A stretch of 64,000 nucleotides of DNA from Cercozoa sp. M6MM (lineage: Eukaryota; Endomyxa: Ascetosporea): NCBI GenBank assembly GCA_040357565.1, contig JBDODJ010000022.1; one strand, 5' to 3'. The notes beneath the pieces are model-generated. The model saw only the letters and a program-made list of their open reading frames with translations. It was not told the DNA's origin and searched no databases. Both the position numbers and the translations under genes were made by a program. Numbering within the stretch: the first letter of the stretch is position 1; each line of letters begins with the position of its first letter. Shown here piece by piece: positions 10,563 through 25,287 of this stretch.

Positions 10563-12443
10563 CTAACATTGATTGAACCGGTGTCGAAAGAAACCGTCCG
10601 AATCGGAGTCGCTGCTGTCGGTGAGAGCAATGTCAACGACAGAGTCGTCGCTCTCGCTGCTGCTCTCCGAGACCGAGGGCAATTTGTCGAGAGACCACAA
10701 ATCCTCAGCGCTTGTGTTGTCAGCACTCCCCGAAGCGTACACGCTGCCTGTGTCAGTGTTAGTCTCAGTATCAGTCTCAGTGTCACTGTGATCGACAAAA
10801 CTGTTGGAATCGACTGCGTCAGTGGCCGTGAATTCGACGCCTTGGTTGTAGCAGTACAGAGGGTCCACGACAGGTCGTGTGACTGTTCCACTCATGGCAG
10901 CGATGCAATCGATCACGTGTGGCACATGCACGCGCCCGAGAAACCCTTGCACTGCACATGCAACTGCTTTTTGCACCAGCTGACGGTTGTATGTCACTGA
11001 GGGATTCACTCGCACGTGTGGTGACACTGTGTCTGTGTCGAGTGCGTGCATCATCGCCGGCATCCAATGACCACTGTGTTTTTGCGACACTTTTAAAAAG
11101 GGAATGCTCAATTTTCGGACATGGAGCACCTGCTCACGAATGCGTCGCTTTCCAATATGCTCACATCTTCCATTCGAATGCCCTGTCAGCAAATATGATA
11201 AGCGTGTCAAAAAGCAGAGCAATTTACAGCATCCTGCAGAAAGGCTAGAGGAGGCGGTGGACAGAACTGCGTCGCTGAGGATAGCAATGCATGTTGCACA
11301 GTTCGTGACAGTTGCGGTGTCAGGTGTCTTCGAAGCTACGACATAACATTCATCTTTCTGTGTTTAAACAGTTAACCTCACTATACCACACTTCGTCTTC
11401 GAAGCACTCGCGCAAGAGCATCAAGCACGAGATGGACTGCCTGGCGTCGGTTGTGACACCGAGAGAACTGAAGTAGTCGGCGCACGTGCTGACTCACCGT
11501 GGTAACCAAGTGGTCACTGATGTCGTCACCACTGCGATCAGTTAGCAGCACGTGCATTAATGCGAGTCGCCAGTGCTCATCTACTTTTGCTTCTTGCAGC
11601 CACTGCACAAGAATGTTTGGTGTGACAACACCATATGCAGAAAAAGGGAGGAGGGTTTCACACCTCAGCTTTGACTGGTGTCTTGAGCAATGTCACCAAC
11701 GCCACTTGATGAGCTCTGAAGAGACATGCTTTGCCTGAGGATTGGATCCGTGCAAAAAAGGGCAGGAAACTCACCTGCAGGTGAGTAAACCACAAGAACA
11801 ACTCTGGTCTAAGTGGAAACCACACAGTGATCTTGGTGTTGGCGCAACAGACGACCTTGCTGCTGATGAGGACGAATCAGTCTCCCAGTCTTCGTGCTAT
11901 GCATACCATGTTGCAACCAGTTTCTCAATGCGTCGATCATCAAGCCTCATAAGATAAAGTACCCATAAGGCTTTCCACTGCACGGGCCATTCGCAGATCT
12001 CACGTATTCTACAGCACCGAAAGGCAGAAACTCAACGAAACAAAACACCACCAGCCGTGCTGACTTGGAGAAACTGGTACCTGCGACGCTTGCGCCGATT
12101 CTGTTGGTCCTCACGGATGCGTCTGACGCGCAGAGAACGTTCTATTCGTTCGTAGTCAACGCGATCGTTGACCGCACTCGTCCGCCGGGACAGGTTGTTC
12201 ACGACCTGACAGCAAAAAATATAAAAAAAATACCGGTGCGTCAAACAGTCAACAGCAGCTGTCAAACTGAGGGTGCACCGTGTCATCATCACTAGAATAA
12301 TCGCTCTCGCAAAAGTCGTCTAACGACCGCGTCCGTGTGGCCAGACAATCCTCAGCGCCTAAAAGGCAACTGCCCTGCGCCCCAAAAAAATACAATCACG
12401 GAGTCACTTCAGGGGAAGCTACCTCAGCTAAACAAGTGTCCAT
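10563..12443 (-). CDS. Unrecognised protein with basic N-terminus and Ser/Asp-rich tail
   Basis: Proposed start MDTCLAE at 12443. Joins give GSCLLGAEDCLATRTRSLDD, an acidic SDYSSDDDT, then VNNLSRRTSAVNDRVDYERI and a basic RRIREDQQNRRKRRR (near 12090-12200). The next exons carry IREICEWPVQWKALWVLYLM (near 11950-12035), WLQEAKVDEHWRLALMHVLL (near 11530-11600) and CHNRRQAVHLVLDALARVLR (near 11390-11460). A long last exon (10563 to about 11205) has a globular part around GRVHVPHVIDCIAAMSG and a tail of about 80 residues dominated by Ser, Asp and Thr. That tail ends SDSDSDGFFRHRFNQC before TAG at 10565-10563. Casein-kinase-like acidic sites are dense, suggesting a nuclear phosphoprotein (inference). 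Joins between 11200 and 11950 are not secure. I do not recognise the family. Confidence 0.55.
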
Positions 12444-12604
12444 TCAGTTTCTATTTCATAAATGAGAGTGATAAAGCGATTCTTCTGCCGTTTGAATTGC
12501 CTATTGCTGAAGTTGGGACTTTTATCTTCTTATATTAATTTATTCAGCGCTCCGGAAAATGCAATCAGGCAACTAGCTCCTAAGAGCGGTTTCAGTGCGT
12601 GCCC

Positions 12605-15479
12605 ATGATGCGTACTGTAGTCCTGCGGCGTCAGTTGTCGCGTCGGTTTCTTTCGCGCTCAAGGTCGCGCACCGATGACGCCTATGATCGCGTGGGTTGA
12701 CATGTGCATGGGGTCCTAGTGACCATCTGTGTGCATGTATGGGTGTGTGTATGTGTGTGTGTGCTGCAGCTGATCACGATGAAGTCGGCGTGGCCACTGA
12801 TGAACAGTCGCGGCGACGAGGCCGAGCTGGAGCGACTGCGCGCGATGTACGACCGATCACGGGACGAGATCCTCAGTGCGCTGGAGACTGTCAAGGCCTC
12901 CGCGCTGATTGAAACCGAAAACAGCGACAGCTGCGCGGACGACGCCGAAGAAACGCCGCGTATCACGCATGTGAACCATGTGTTGCATCTGGCAACGTCA
13001 TCGGTACTCGTGGGCGACTGGGACACCTACACTCGCGGTATACCTCCCCCTCTTACCCCCTCCGACCCCCTCTTACCCCCTCCGACCCCCTCTTACCCCC
13101 TCTTTCCCCCTTTACCCCCACACACAGCGACGGCAGCGCTGTCCAAGTACCCAAAGACGGAGGACCCGATGCACATGGCGGCGTTTCTCGANNNNNNNNN
13201 NNNNNNNNNNNNNNNNNNNNNNNNNNNNNNNNNNNNNNNNNNNNNNNNNNNNNNNNNNNNNNNNNNNNNNNNNNNNNNNNNNNNNNNNNNNCCCCCCCCC
13301 CCGAGCAGTTCGCTGAAGGAGGAAGACTTGGCGCGCGAAGAGAGCGGCAAGGAGCTGAGTGAAGAGGAGTGTGCCAAGGCAGAGGCCACAGTGGTCATGT
13401 TGGACACGGCATCGCGACACATGTGGCGCTGTCTCGGTCGGCAGAAACTACACTACCCTGGCGTACCTTTTTACCCTCTATTCTCTGCCCCTTAGTCTTA
13501 GCCTTACCCCCGCAGACTCTGGAGGATGTGTGCAACATTACTAACGCGGCGTCGACGACGCTGACGAACTTTACGTGGGACTGCGCCGTCAATCGGCACG
13601 GCGCACGACGTGCCACTGATGAGTGCGCGCGCCGCTTGCTTCTGGAGGCGGTATCTTTTGCTATGGGGAGTGGGGGGGGGTAGGGTAAAGGGGTAAAGAT
13701 ACAGGGGTAAAGGGGTAAAGATACGGGTCAAAGGGGTAAAGATACAAAGGTAGTGTGTCACATGCGACTCTGTGTGCACAGCAACGGTACCTGAAGCGAC
13801 TGGAAACTTCGGAAAACAAGGCGATCGAGATGTACATGCTGCGACCCGTTTGGAAGCGCCTGGCGTAGCTTTACCTTTACCCCCTTCCACTTTCTTTACC
13901 CCTTTATCCCCTTAGTACACTGCATCGCAACCGTTTGTCACCGGCCTTGTTTCACGCAATCGAAAAGGAGGTAGTTTTATCCCTACCCCTGCCCCACCCT
14001 ACCCCACCCTACCCTACCCCACCCTACCCTACCCCTACCCTACCCTACCCCTACCCCCTACCCTCCCCCGCCCCCCGGCAGAAGCAGCGACTGGCGCCGT
14101 ATCTGGAGAAGTCGTGGCTGCGACGGCACTCGCTGCTGCACTACTGCGAGGAGTGCGCGCGTGACCTGTCCTACGCCGTCGGCATGATTCGCGACGTCAG
14201 TGCCGCCGGTCTCAAGAGCACACCTGTGCCGCAGCAGGTGTGTCTATACCCCCTACCCCTGTGCCGTTTTTACTCACTTACCCCCCTCTTTCCTGTAGCT
14301 GATGCTTCTGCTAAAGGAGGCGCAGGAGGCGCCGGACGCGGTGTTGCAGGAGCAGGTGCGCGAGGAGTACCTGCAGTTGCGCGCACAGCTGCGTGTGATG
14401 CTAACACGACGTCGCTCCTCAGTGGTCAAGTCGGTCGACGTTGTGCCCTTTGCGTTGTGTGCTGTGCGGTTCAAGGACTGGGACACGCTGCATCAGGGTG
14501 CGTCTGTACCCTTTTACTTCCTCCTTTACCCCCTCCTTTACCCTTTACTCCTTACCCCCCCAGCACTGAACGCACTAAAGGAGAACTCGAGTATCGACAT
14601 GTTGTCGTTCCGCAAGTTGCTGCAGTCGGTCATGGAGGCACTCGAGGCTTGGTAGATCCCTTACCCCCTCTTTCACCCCCTTAACCCCCCTGTAGTCACA
14701 ATGTGCAAGGAGAGACCTTCATGGAGTTGGAAGGCATTCTGCCTGACTTGTGGAGCTGTCTCTTGCTGCGGCCGCTGTTCCATGGCGTAGGCTTTGCCTT
14801 TTACCCCCCTTTACCCCTACCGCCGACCCCCTTCCCTTTATACCCTACCCGCCTTTATACCCCCAGGGCCACACGAAGAAGTGCGCCGTCGTGGCTGACT
14901 GCACTTCGCTGCTGCTGCGCGCTGACGCGGAAATTTGCTCGCAGCGTTTCGCCGATCGAGCTGCGTCGGAACAAGTGCGCCGAATCCTCGATCAGATTGT
15001 AGTTTCACCCCCCCCCCCCCCCCCCCCCGCCCTCTTACCCCCTTAACGTCCTCCCTTCGCAGCCGGGCCACATTGAGTTCTTGCGACGAGGCGGCAAGGG
15101 CATCACCTACCTGTACTCACTGCGCGAGATCTGGAGATCACTGACGTACATACCCCCTACCCCCCCCCCCCCCGACCCCTTACTCCCCTGTGTGCACAGC
15201 GATCTCTACTTGAAGGGCGAGAACGTTCCTTCCGAAATGCTGCGTCAGATCGAGATTGAGGTGCTGTCTTGTGTGTATGTGTCTGTGTGTCTGTGTGTCT
15301 GTGTGTGTCCCCGTTACCCCCCCCCCGGTGCGTAGAAGAAGTACATGCTGCCGCTGTTGGAACCGTCGTTCTTCAAGGAGTGCGGTTTCCCGACCGAGGA
15401 TGAGCGAACGGCACGCCAGTTGCGCGCCACCATTGCCGTCATCACTGGCAGCACGCCTGGCCACGCGCAGGTTGAGTAA
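12605..15479 (+). CDS. Predicted mitochondrial helical protein, about 12 exons, unrecognised
   Basis: The start MMRTVVLRRQLSRRFLSRSR is Arg/Ser-rich without acids, a typical mitochondrial targeting peptide. Joining at CGC|GTGGGT gives DRLITMKSAWPLMNS. Later exons read LERLRAMYDRSRDEILSALE, ALSKYPKTEDPMHMAAFL, then a 100-N gap, then LSEEECAKAEATVVMLDTAS, LEDVCNITNAASTTLTNF, LKRLETSENKAIEMYM, LLHYCEECARDLSYAVGMI, LLLKEAQEAPDAVLQEQV, FRKLLQSVMEALEA, LRRGGKGITYLYSLREIW and KKYMLPLLEPSFFKECGF, with stop TAA at 15477-15479. About 600 residues are visible. The pattern is repeated helix pairs, reminiscent of organellar helical-repeat RNA-binding proteins, but no diagnostic motif is seen. Introns are almost pure C-rich TTACCCC/CCCTACCC runs. 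Confidence 0.7.
13040..14088 (+). repeat. C-rich simple-sequence introns (TTACCCC / CCCTACCC)
   Basis: The intron at 13040-13126 contains three near copies of an 18-nt unit CCGACCCCCTCTTACCCC. The intron at 13971-14080 is built of CCCTACCC and CCCCACCC words. Intervening exons are normal coding sequence. Similar introns occur later in this gene (near 14245-14298, 14500-14562, 14655-14697, 15001-15061, 15150-15199). Confidence 0.85.
13192..13291. other. Assembly gap (100 N)
   Basis: A run of 100 N interrupts the helical mitochondrial gene just after an exon ending AAFL. It is followed by a poly-C tract of 11 bases, so the assembler probably stopped in a C-rich intron. Missing sequence may include coding bases. 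Confidence 0.99.
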
Positions 15480-15699
15480 AATTCGTCTTCAGCTTTTGTC
15501 CGGTAGTCCGGCAGTTACAAACAAGTAATAGAACCAAAAAACTCAAAACCACTGTTAAGGGGGCTGTTTCCACGTTTGGCACAACACTAGCTATAAAGTC
15601 GTGGTGCGCTACAGTGTGAAGTGTTTGAATAGGTGCCAAATTAGTGTGCAGAACCACTGATAGTGCTTAACGGAGCGTTGGCTGATCGGCAAAGAGAGG

Positions 15700-17396
15700 A
15701 TGCCGCGGACAAGTCGAAAACGGATCACGCAGCAGTCGTCAGATGACGGTGCTTGAGTCACGTGTCGATTGTGATGTTGGCATGTGACGGTTTATACAAG
15801 TGTCTGCGTGTAGAGGTGCGAGAGGCACTGGACAGTATGACACGCGACGAGATGCGTCTCGCATGCCAGTAGGTTTTCAGTTTTGAGAGTGCTTTAAGGA
15901 TATTTTTAGGGATACTTAAGGGAGTGTTTTTAAAGGGCCCGGGAACTCAAGCGATCCGGAACGAAAGCCGACATGAAAGAGCGACTCGCAGCCTACCTGG
16001 CCAACAGCACCCAGGACATGCACGACGACTTGAGTGGTAAGGGGACAAGGGGGTAAAATGGAGGGGTACAATGGAGGGGTATGGGAGGGGGTAAAATGGA
16101 GGGTATGGGGGGTAAAATAGAGGGGTATGGGGGTAAAATAGAGGGTATGGGGGGTAAAATGGGGGGGTAAAACATCAAGATTCTCTTGTCTGCAGACGAA
16201 AGCGAAAACGAGGAGGAAGAGGAAAAACCGCGAATTGAGCGCATTGCAGGTTTGCTACTCTAAGGGGGTAAGAGGGGAGGGGGTAAGGGGGGAGGGTAAA
16301 GCGAGGGTGTATTTTGGCAGGCTACACGGCCTCGCAGCAGAAGCTGCTGCTCGATCTGCCTGACAACACCACACGGCCACTGCGTAAGTTTCATAAACAG
16401 GGGGGGGGGGGGGGTAAACAGGAGAAAAAGGGGGGGGGTAAACAGGGGGTATAGAGGGGTAATAGGGGGTAAACAGAGGGGTAAACAGGGGGGTAAAGAG
16501 GAGGGTATGCACAGAGGTGTTCTCGTTTCGTAATGTGCGCGAGCACGGCCAGCGCCGTCTGCCGATGCAAGGTGTTCCTCAAGAACAGTGGCCTTCGGCA
16601 GTGCGCTGCTTCGAGTCCTGCGAAGGTAGGGCTAGAGGGGGTAAAAGGTGTAGGGATAAAGGGTATAGGGATAAAGGGTAAAAGAGTAAGGGTATAGGGC
16701 TAAAGGGCTAAAGGAAATTAAAATCTGCAGATGACAACAAGTGGAGCAGCGGTATGATGACCCTTCCGCCCGGAGGCGTCAAGGAACTCCAAGTCGCCAA
16801 TCCATGTGAGGTCTTCTTTGTGCTCAGGGCGCCCGGTGACACTGTACCTGCAATCTACCCCCTTCCCACCCCTTTACCCCCCCCCCCAGGAACTTGAACT
16901 AGTCGTGTATTCGCACGACTACGCCTTGGACGCGAAGCTACGCGAGACTCTGGTACAGTGTTGATCGTTTTTTCTGGTATTTTCACATCTCTCCGCTGGG
17001 AAGGCCACCGAGGACGTCTCGGCCGATGATTCGCGTTTCTCATCGAAGCGAACCGTATTTTTGGTATGACTCATAATCTCATCAGTCGACATATTCTTAT
17101 GTATACGTTCTCCAGGTGCCACGTGGCTCGCACATACACCTGCCTGTTGGTACACTCTACTCGTGCTAAGTGGTCCCATCACTAACGTGTGACCACTGTG
17201 TGCGAGTGCCACAGGGACTGAGTATTCACTGCGAAATCGTCACTCGAGCGAGTCGATCGAGATGCTGTTCATCCTGTCGCATCAGGAGCGTTCGGACGCG
17301 CTGTTCAACGTGCAGTTGCTGGACCGTAGTCGGCGCCTGCAGGCAGGTGACAAGGAACGCCTTCGACAAGCCTCGCAGCAGTCGGCGCGGGACTGA
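15700..17396 (+). CDS. SAP-domain protein with C-terminal cupin resembling CENP-C/Mif2
   Basis: The start MPRTSRKRITQQSSDD leads into a SAP DNA-binding motif assembled over three exons: MTRDEMRLACQ, ARELKRSGTKADMKERLAAY. An acidic linker (DESENEEEEEKPRIERI) and GYTASQQKLLLDL follow. The C-terminal half has two sheets typical of a small cupin: SGMMTLPPGGVKELQV with LELVVYSHDYALDA, and TVFLVPRGSHIHLPVG joined to TEYSLRN then ESIEMLFIL. The phrase LPPGG...VPRG...Y-x-L-R-N matches the Mif2/CENP-C cupin pattern. The Arg-rich CENP-C nucleosome motif is not evident. The end is QQSARD, stop TGA 17394-17396. A kinetochore role is inference; another SAP-cupin chromatin protein is possible. Introns near 16038-16190 and 16624-16730 are G-rich on the sense strand, opposite to neighbouring genes. 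Confidence 0.68.
16038..16730 (+). repeat. G-rich introns (GGGGTAAAATGGA-type) on the sense strand
   Basis: Introns at 16038-16194, 16250-16319, 16385-16510 and 16627-16730 are made of GGGGTAAA, GGGTATGG and GGGATAAAGGGTA words, with many runs of four or more G suited to G-quadruplex formation in the pre-mRNA. The last long intron of the same gene (near 16860-16888) is C-rich instead. Confidence 0.8.
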
Positions 17397-17543
17397 TCCA
17401 GATCCAGATCTCGCGGACTGCAGTCATGGGGTTTCATCGCATGTCAGGCCAGACGTCAGTCGAGTCAACTGAAATGTTCCATTCCATTGCAACCTACCAG
17501 CTAACCTACGGCAAAGCGGATTGCTCAATTAAACTAACTCTCG

Positions 17544-18165
17544 TTAAAAGTCGCCGCTGGGCTGGACAAACTTGCGTTGTGGCGTGCCGCCAGTTTTTTG
17601 CTTCTTGGCGGCATTGAACTTTTTCTTCGCCTTTCGCGGTTGTCTGTTCGCTGTGCGCGCCTTCTTTCGCGAGGACTGCTCGCGATCGCGCGGTCGACCG
17701 GCGTGTGTGACACGCTTTGCTCCAGCAGCGGCCAAGTCCACAGGTTTTCTCTGTAGTTCAACACACGAGATCAATCAAACAAACAATCAAAGGAGAAGTG
17801 TGCACCTGCTTCTTCTTTTTGGCCTGTGCTTCGATCAACTGCTCAGTCAGTCGCAATGAGGCGTCTTGCCTCTCCTGTTTGCAAGAATTGTATTGTGGCA
17901 GCGAAAACTACGGAAAATACAATAGAAAACCTTTTCTCGCTGCTCTGTCATGCGCTGCACAAACGCAGCTTCGTCGACTCGTTTCGTGGTTTCTGTCTGT
18001 GTAAAAAAAAAAGAGATCAGTTAAACCGAAAAACTCAAAGTTAATTAGTCCTACACAAAAACGCACCTCCCTCTGCCACTCCTGCGTCCAGCGAGCAAGT
18101 TCTTCCGCTGCCTGCGAATTCAACTGCTCGACGGTTTTGTTAAAGCCTCCGAAACTGCGAGACAT
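17544..18165 (-). CDS. Small basic coiled-coil protein, probably nuclear or nucleolar
   Basis: Four exons give about 140 residues: MSRSFGGFNKTVEQLNSQ through ARWTQEWQRE, then TTKRVDEAAFVQRMTEQREK, ERQDASLRLTEQLIEAQAKK, and a last exon RKPVDLAAAGAKRV leading into a strongly basic tail (SSRKKARTANRQPRKAKKKF) ending VQPSGDF, TAA at 17546-17544. Two short amphipathic helices precede the basic tail; KKARTANRQPRKAKKK would act as a nuclear or nucleolar signal. I do not recognise the family. It is convergent with the SAP-cupin gene, with 147 bp between stops. Confidence 0.65.
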
Positions 18166-18268
18166 GTTGAGTCATATCGTAGGCGATTAGGTATGAGTGT
18201 AAAGCCATCGATACCTCCTTCGGCCAGTGTGGAAGGTCGCCTGCAGACTGGTGGCCGCACTGGACGTG

Positions 18269-18558
18269 TCAATCAAAGAAACACCGAGATCGCCTCCTTG
18301 CCTCGTCCATTGCTACAGTTGCTCTGTGAAACAGCGGACACTTTCTTTTATTTAAAAAAAGCAAGGCACCCTTTCTGTGCCGCCCACAGAGGCCTTCTGA
18401 GCGCTTTTCTCGCTGTCCTGACCGGCACCCTGACTGGCACTCGTCGAGCTCTTGCGGTCGCTGCCCTCTGGCGGCGCATTCTTTCTATTGTTACGGTGGT
18501 TCTTGCGCACCATCTGCACGATGCGCTCGGCACGCGACAGCACGCGTGACCTTTCCAT
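18269..18558 (-). CDS. Possible small basic protein (two exons)
   Basis: The minus strand reads MERSRVLSRAERIVQMVRKN from 18558, continuing through a Ser/Gly/Gln-rich stretch (SSTSASQGAGQDSEKSAQKA). A donor after GGCACAGAAAGG and an acceptor at AAAGAAAG (near 18343) would add about 20 residues before a TGA at 18271-18269. There is no family match and the second exon frame is ambiguous, so this may be a real short gene or the first exon of a model I could not complete. It is head-to-head with the gene starting at 18671. Confidence 0.35.
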
Positions 18559-18670
18559 GTCGAAACACGGTGGCAGGCCCTACTTCATTTTGCATCGTAA
18601 TTTACACATATTTAATTCGCCCTCAGAAACAACGGACCTTAAGCGTGTTCACGTGTGTGTGCCTGAACAG

Positions 18671-21600
18671 ATGTTGCTTGGAGGATGGCCTCGCGGGCGT
18701 GCTAGAGCTCGGCCGATGGTTGATTAATTTTAGTTTTCGTCCAGCGCTCCAACTTCTTAAATAACAATTGATCTCGGCAGTTGATTTCACTGAGTTCGGT
18801 TCCAACAGCCGGACAAGGAGGTGGACCCAAACAAAACAACTTGAGCTATTTTCAATCTTGTCCGGCAGCCAAGCAGAGTAAAAACCCGGGTACGTTTCCC
18901 AGCGCATGCCACGTGCATAGTAGGCTAAGATTGACGTGGGAAGAGGCTAGACAGGCCAACAATCAAGAAAAGGTGTATTATTTCTTGTATTTGTCTAACC
19001 GGGGGACCTTTTTCCTCTCAGTGCTCTCCACCCTGGCACCGACCGTTGGAGCGGGTTATTGTGCTTTTTGCATACGCTCGTGTGTTTTGCAGACTTTAAA
19101 CGAACTGCACGTAGCTCTGAGGCTTAACAACAGAAAACGACTGCACTGCAGTTCTTTCAGCAAAAAAGTTGTGAAGCCTATGCCGGGAGAAACAAATGTG
19201 CGCTACTCGCCGGCAGAACTGCTGGCGAGTATGATTAGCGTATCTGAGTCAGTAGCGGAGCAGCGAAGGTGTTGTGTTTTCTCTTTTTTTTTTGTTTGCT
19301 TCTTTACAACTGTATTTTTGCTTGTGCAGAACGCAACTCCAACAACGTCTCGTTCAAGTGAGACAGCAGCGCATCTGCGACAAGCCACACATTCGAATGC
19401 CTTCGCCTGTGTCAACTCAGGTATGCCTCTGTCATCTCACAGCAAGCATGACTGTTTCAACTTATTTATTCTTTCGGGCTCTTCGCTCAGTCGACGCACT
19501 CCTGGCACGCTGGCGTGGCAGTGCCGGTTGAAGCAATCCAGCGCATCACTTACGATAGTCGGCGCGCACAACAGCACCTTTTGCAGTCGTTTCAGCCCAA
19601 TGAACTAAAGTCAACTGAGCCTGTGCAGCAGGAGCGACAAAGTACGGTGCGCCTTGTGGGCACCGCACGTCGAACCCGGCAGCGAAAGCGCAGTCGCCGT
19701 CGCATTCAGCAGCCGCCGACGGACGAGCAGTTTCTGGCCGAGCTGAACCAAGAGATGCACGGCACTGCTCTTCGTAACTTATCAATGCACGTACCTGAGT
19801 TAATCCTGTGTGTTTCAACAAGCGAAACTTGGCTGATTGAATGACACAGCCGCTGCTCAAGACGAAGGTTCTCCAGTAACAACAGAAGACTTGCAACTAC
19901 GCGTGCCTGTGAAGACTCTCACGGAGGACACCATCACTGCTGCCATCGGTCAAGTTGTAGAATTGATCTAACCTCATGTTTGCCAGGTGAATAAATGAAA
20001 GTTGAGGATGCTGTTGCATCAAATAGGTGTGCCGCGAGCACCACGTTCGCACAGGCGAGTCACTGGAGGCGCTTCCCTTCATTCTATCCGATATCGTTGC
20101 ACACGTGTTCCACGTGCTTCCTGCCCGCCTGCCATCGCAACTGCCGACCGAACAGATGGTAAACTGTGTGTGAACTTTCGCTGAGTTTTTGAATGAAACT
20201 TCACACTGCCGCATTTTCCTTGCAGCAACGAATCACAGAGATCCTCGCGAAGCTGGAAAAGGAAGGCAAGATCAAGGCCGTTCGCAGCGGCAGCAATATT
20301 GGTACCGTGCGTTTATGCATTGTGCCTACCGATTGAATCACTGAAACATGCACAGGCACCAAGTTCGTCGTTGTGCTGAGCACTCCTTTTGCTGCTGCGG
20401 TGCCAGTCGATGGCAGCGAGGACACGCGACGCAGGTAGTCTCACTCAGAAGCAGCTTTGAGGTCTGAATTTTACTAATTTTTTTTATCACGTTCCTGCAG
20501 AAAACGGCAGTACAAGCGAAGTCATGTGCTCGGCAATATGGTCTTCACGCAAATCAAGCAAACTGTACATGAGACGCGCATTCGTTTAGTGTCTTTTTTG
20601 TGTGGCGAAGTTGCTTTTTCTGTTTTGACTGGACAGCCCGGCAAGTCGAAACGAACCAAGCGCTTGCTGCAGGTGCCTCCTCGCGGCTTCCCGAACATGC
20701 AGCAGCTGCTGATGACTTTGTGCCGGCGCGGCAGACGACCCTGGCGCATTAGCGACATCTCAAATGCACTGTGTACGCTTGTTCTCGCTGGTGAGAACGT
20801 ATCAGCTATTTAACAAAATGTTCAAACTCTATAGCATGCTCTCCGGACCCAAATTTCGTGGAAGTCAGCGACAAGGATCTCGATGTAAACTTAGCTTTGG
20901 CTTTCATGCTTGCCTTGATGTTTATAATACATGCGGTTTACGCAGAGTCAGATGATCTATGATCGCGTGCGTGTGCAACAACGTGCACGCAAGGTTCTGG
21001 TACGGCTCAAAGTCACTGCACGCTTAGACAGGGTCATGTTGAGGGCCGGTTTGCACAGAGAGATGCGGAGGCTGCAGGACTGGTGCAGTGCATCGGACGC
21101 ATGTGCTTCAGCAGCAAGGTACAGTACACTTTTAATCTCTGGCTTTGTTCGCTTGGGCAACTTTTACTGCTCGAACTTAGGTTGACAGCAAACAAGCCGG
21201 CGGCAGTGAGGAAGACGATGCCGAAGACGACGATAATGTAGTGTTTCTCATATAGTAACAATCGCGTGTTGTGGAAGCACGTTCACTTCGATAGGAGAGA
21301 CGTCGAGTACTCGCATCACGCCGAAGCACACGCACGCCGCAGTCGCTTAGGTAAATTTACGTTCTTTGCACCTGTATTTGATCCTTGCGTTCTTTACTTA
21401 TCTCTGCAGAGAAAGCGTGGCCGACGCCGATCGCTTTTTGCAGCAGTGGCAAGTACGCATGGGTACCCTTCGTCCTGACTTGCAGTTGAGGTTGCTCTAT
21501 CAATTGTTGTGCTCCAGGCCTGTGCGATCACCGTTCGTGTCCGTTTCTGTAAGTGGATGCTTCCTTTTGTGGATCCTATCATCATTCACACTCTGTGATT

Positions 21601-21929
21601 TTAGGTACCGCGCGACCGATGCGGCAGTGGCGCAAGTGAAAGCACTCGAAAAGGCGCAGCAGAAAAACAAGCAAAGCCAAGCACAAGTTAGCCAAGCACA
21701 AGTTAGCCAAGCACAAGTTAGCCAAGAGCAACCCGGCACGACAAACACACACTCCATCGGCACCGATATTTGCAAAAACGCCAACGAAGTCGATGATACA
21801 CTCAAGTCCGACGCACTCTGCGCTACCGTTGCGTCATCTGCTGCCAGTGCGTCCAATCCGCACTCGCAGGCCCCTAGTCAGGCCGGCACTGGCCCGTCGG
21901 GTCCCACAAACGAGCACTCTGCCGGTTGA
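18671..21929 (+). CDS. Large basic multi-exon protein with a possible winged-helix region, unrecognised
   Basis: Proposed start MLLGGWPRGRARARPM at 18671; the first two joins are tentative. Clear exons follow: LNELHVALRLNNRKRLHC (near 19094), a long one at 19492-19791 with VAVPVEAIQRITYDSRRA and the basic RRTRQRKRSRRRIQQPP, then LPFILSDIVAHVFHVLPARL (near 20065-20150), QRITEILAKLEKEGKIKAV (near 20226) and TKFVVVLSTPF. PPRGFPNMQQLLMTLCRRG and QMIYDRVRVQQRARKV come next. The last exon (near 21605-21929) has three copies of SQAQV and a low-complexity Ser/Ala/Pro tail ending NEHSAG. The helix-helix-strand run around EILAKLEKEGKIKAV looks like a winged helix, suggesting DNA binding (inference). 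It is convergent with jouberin. Confidence 0.55.
21672..21724 (+). repeat. Coding 15-bp tandem repeat (SQAQV x3)
   Basis: The unit AGCCAAGCACAAGTT repeats three times in frame, giving SQAQV SQAQV SQAQV, followed by a partial SQ. It lies in the disordered tail of the preceding gene and is likely length-variable between strains. Confidence 0.85.
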
Positions 21930-22050
21930 AGCTGCCAGAGTCCGTTCGCCATCGCAGTTCTGCGTGCACTCTGGTGCAAGAACTCGAGAGTGCCGGAGCT
22001 AACGCTGAGTTTACACTTGATTTATTTAAGCTTGAGACTTTCGCCTTGCA

Positions 22051-25287
<3,237 letters not shown>

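Noticed and set aside
13980-14080. Interstitial telomere from chromosome fusion (CCCTACCC array)
   Set aside because: It lies within an intron with coding exons in register on both sides, and unit length varies; similar runs occur in many introns.
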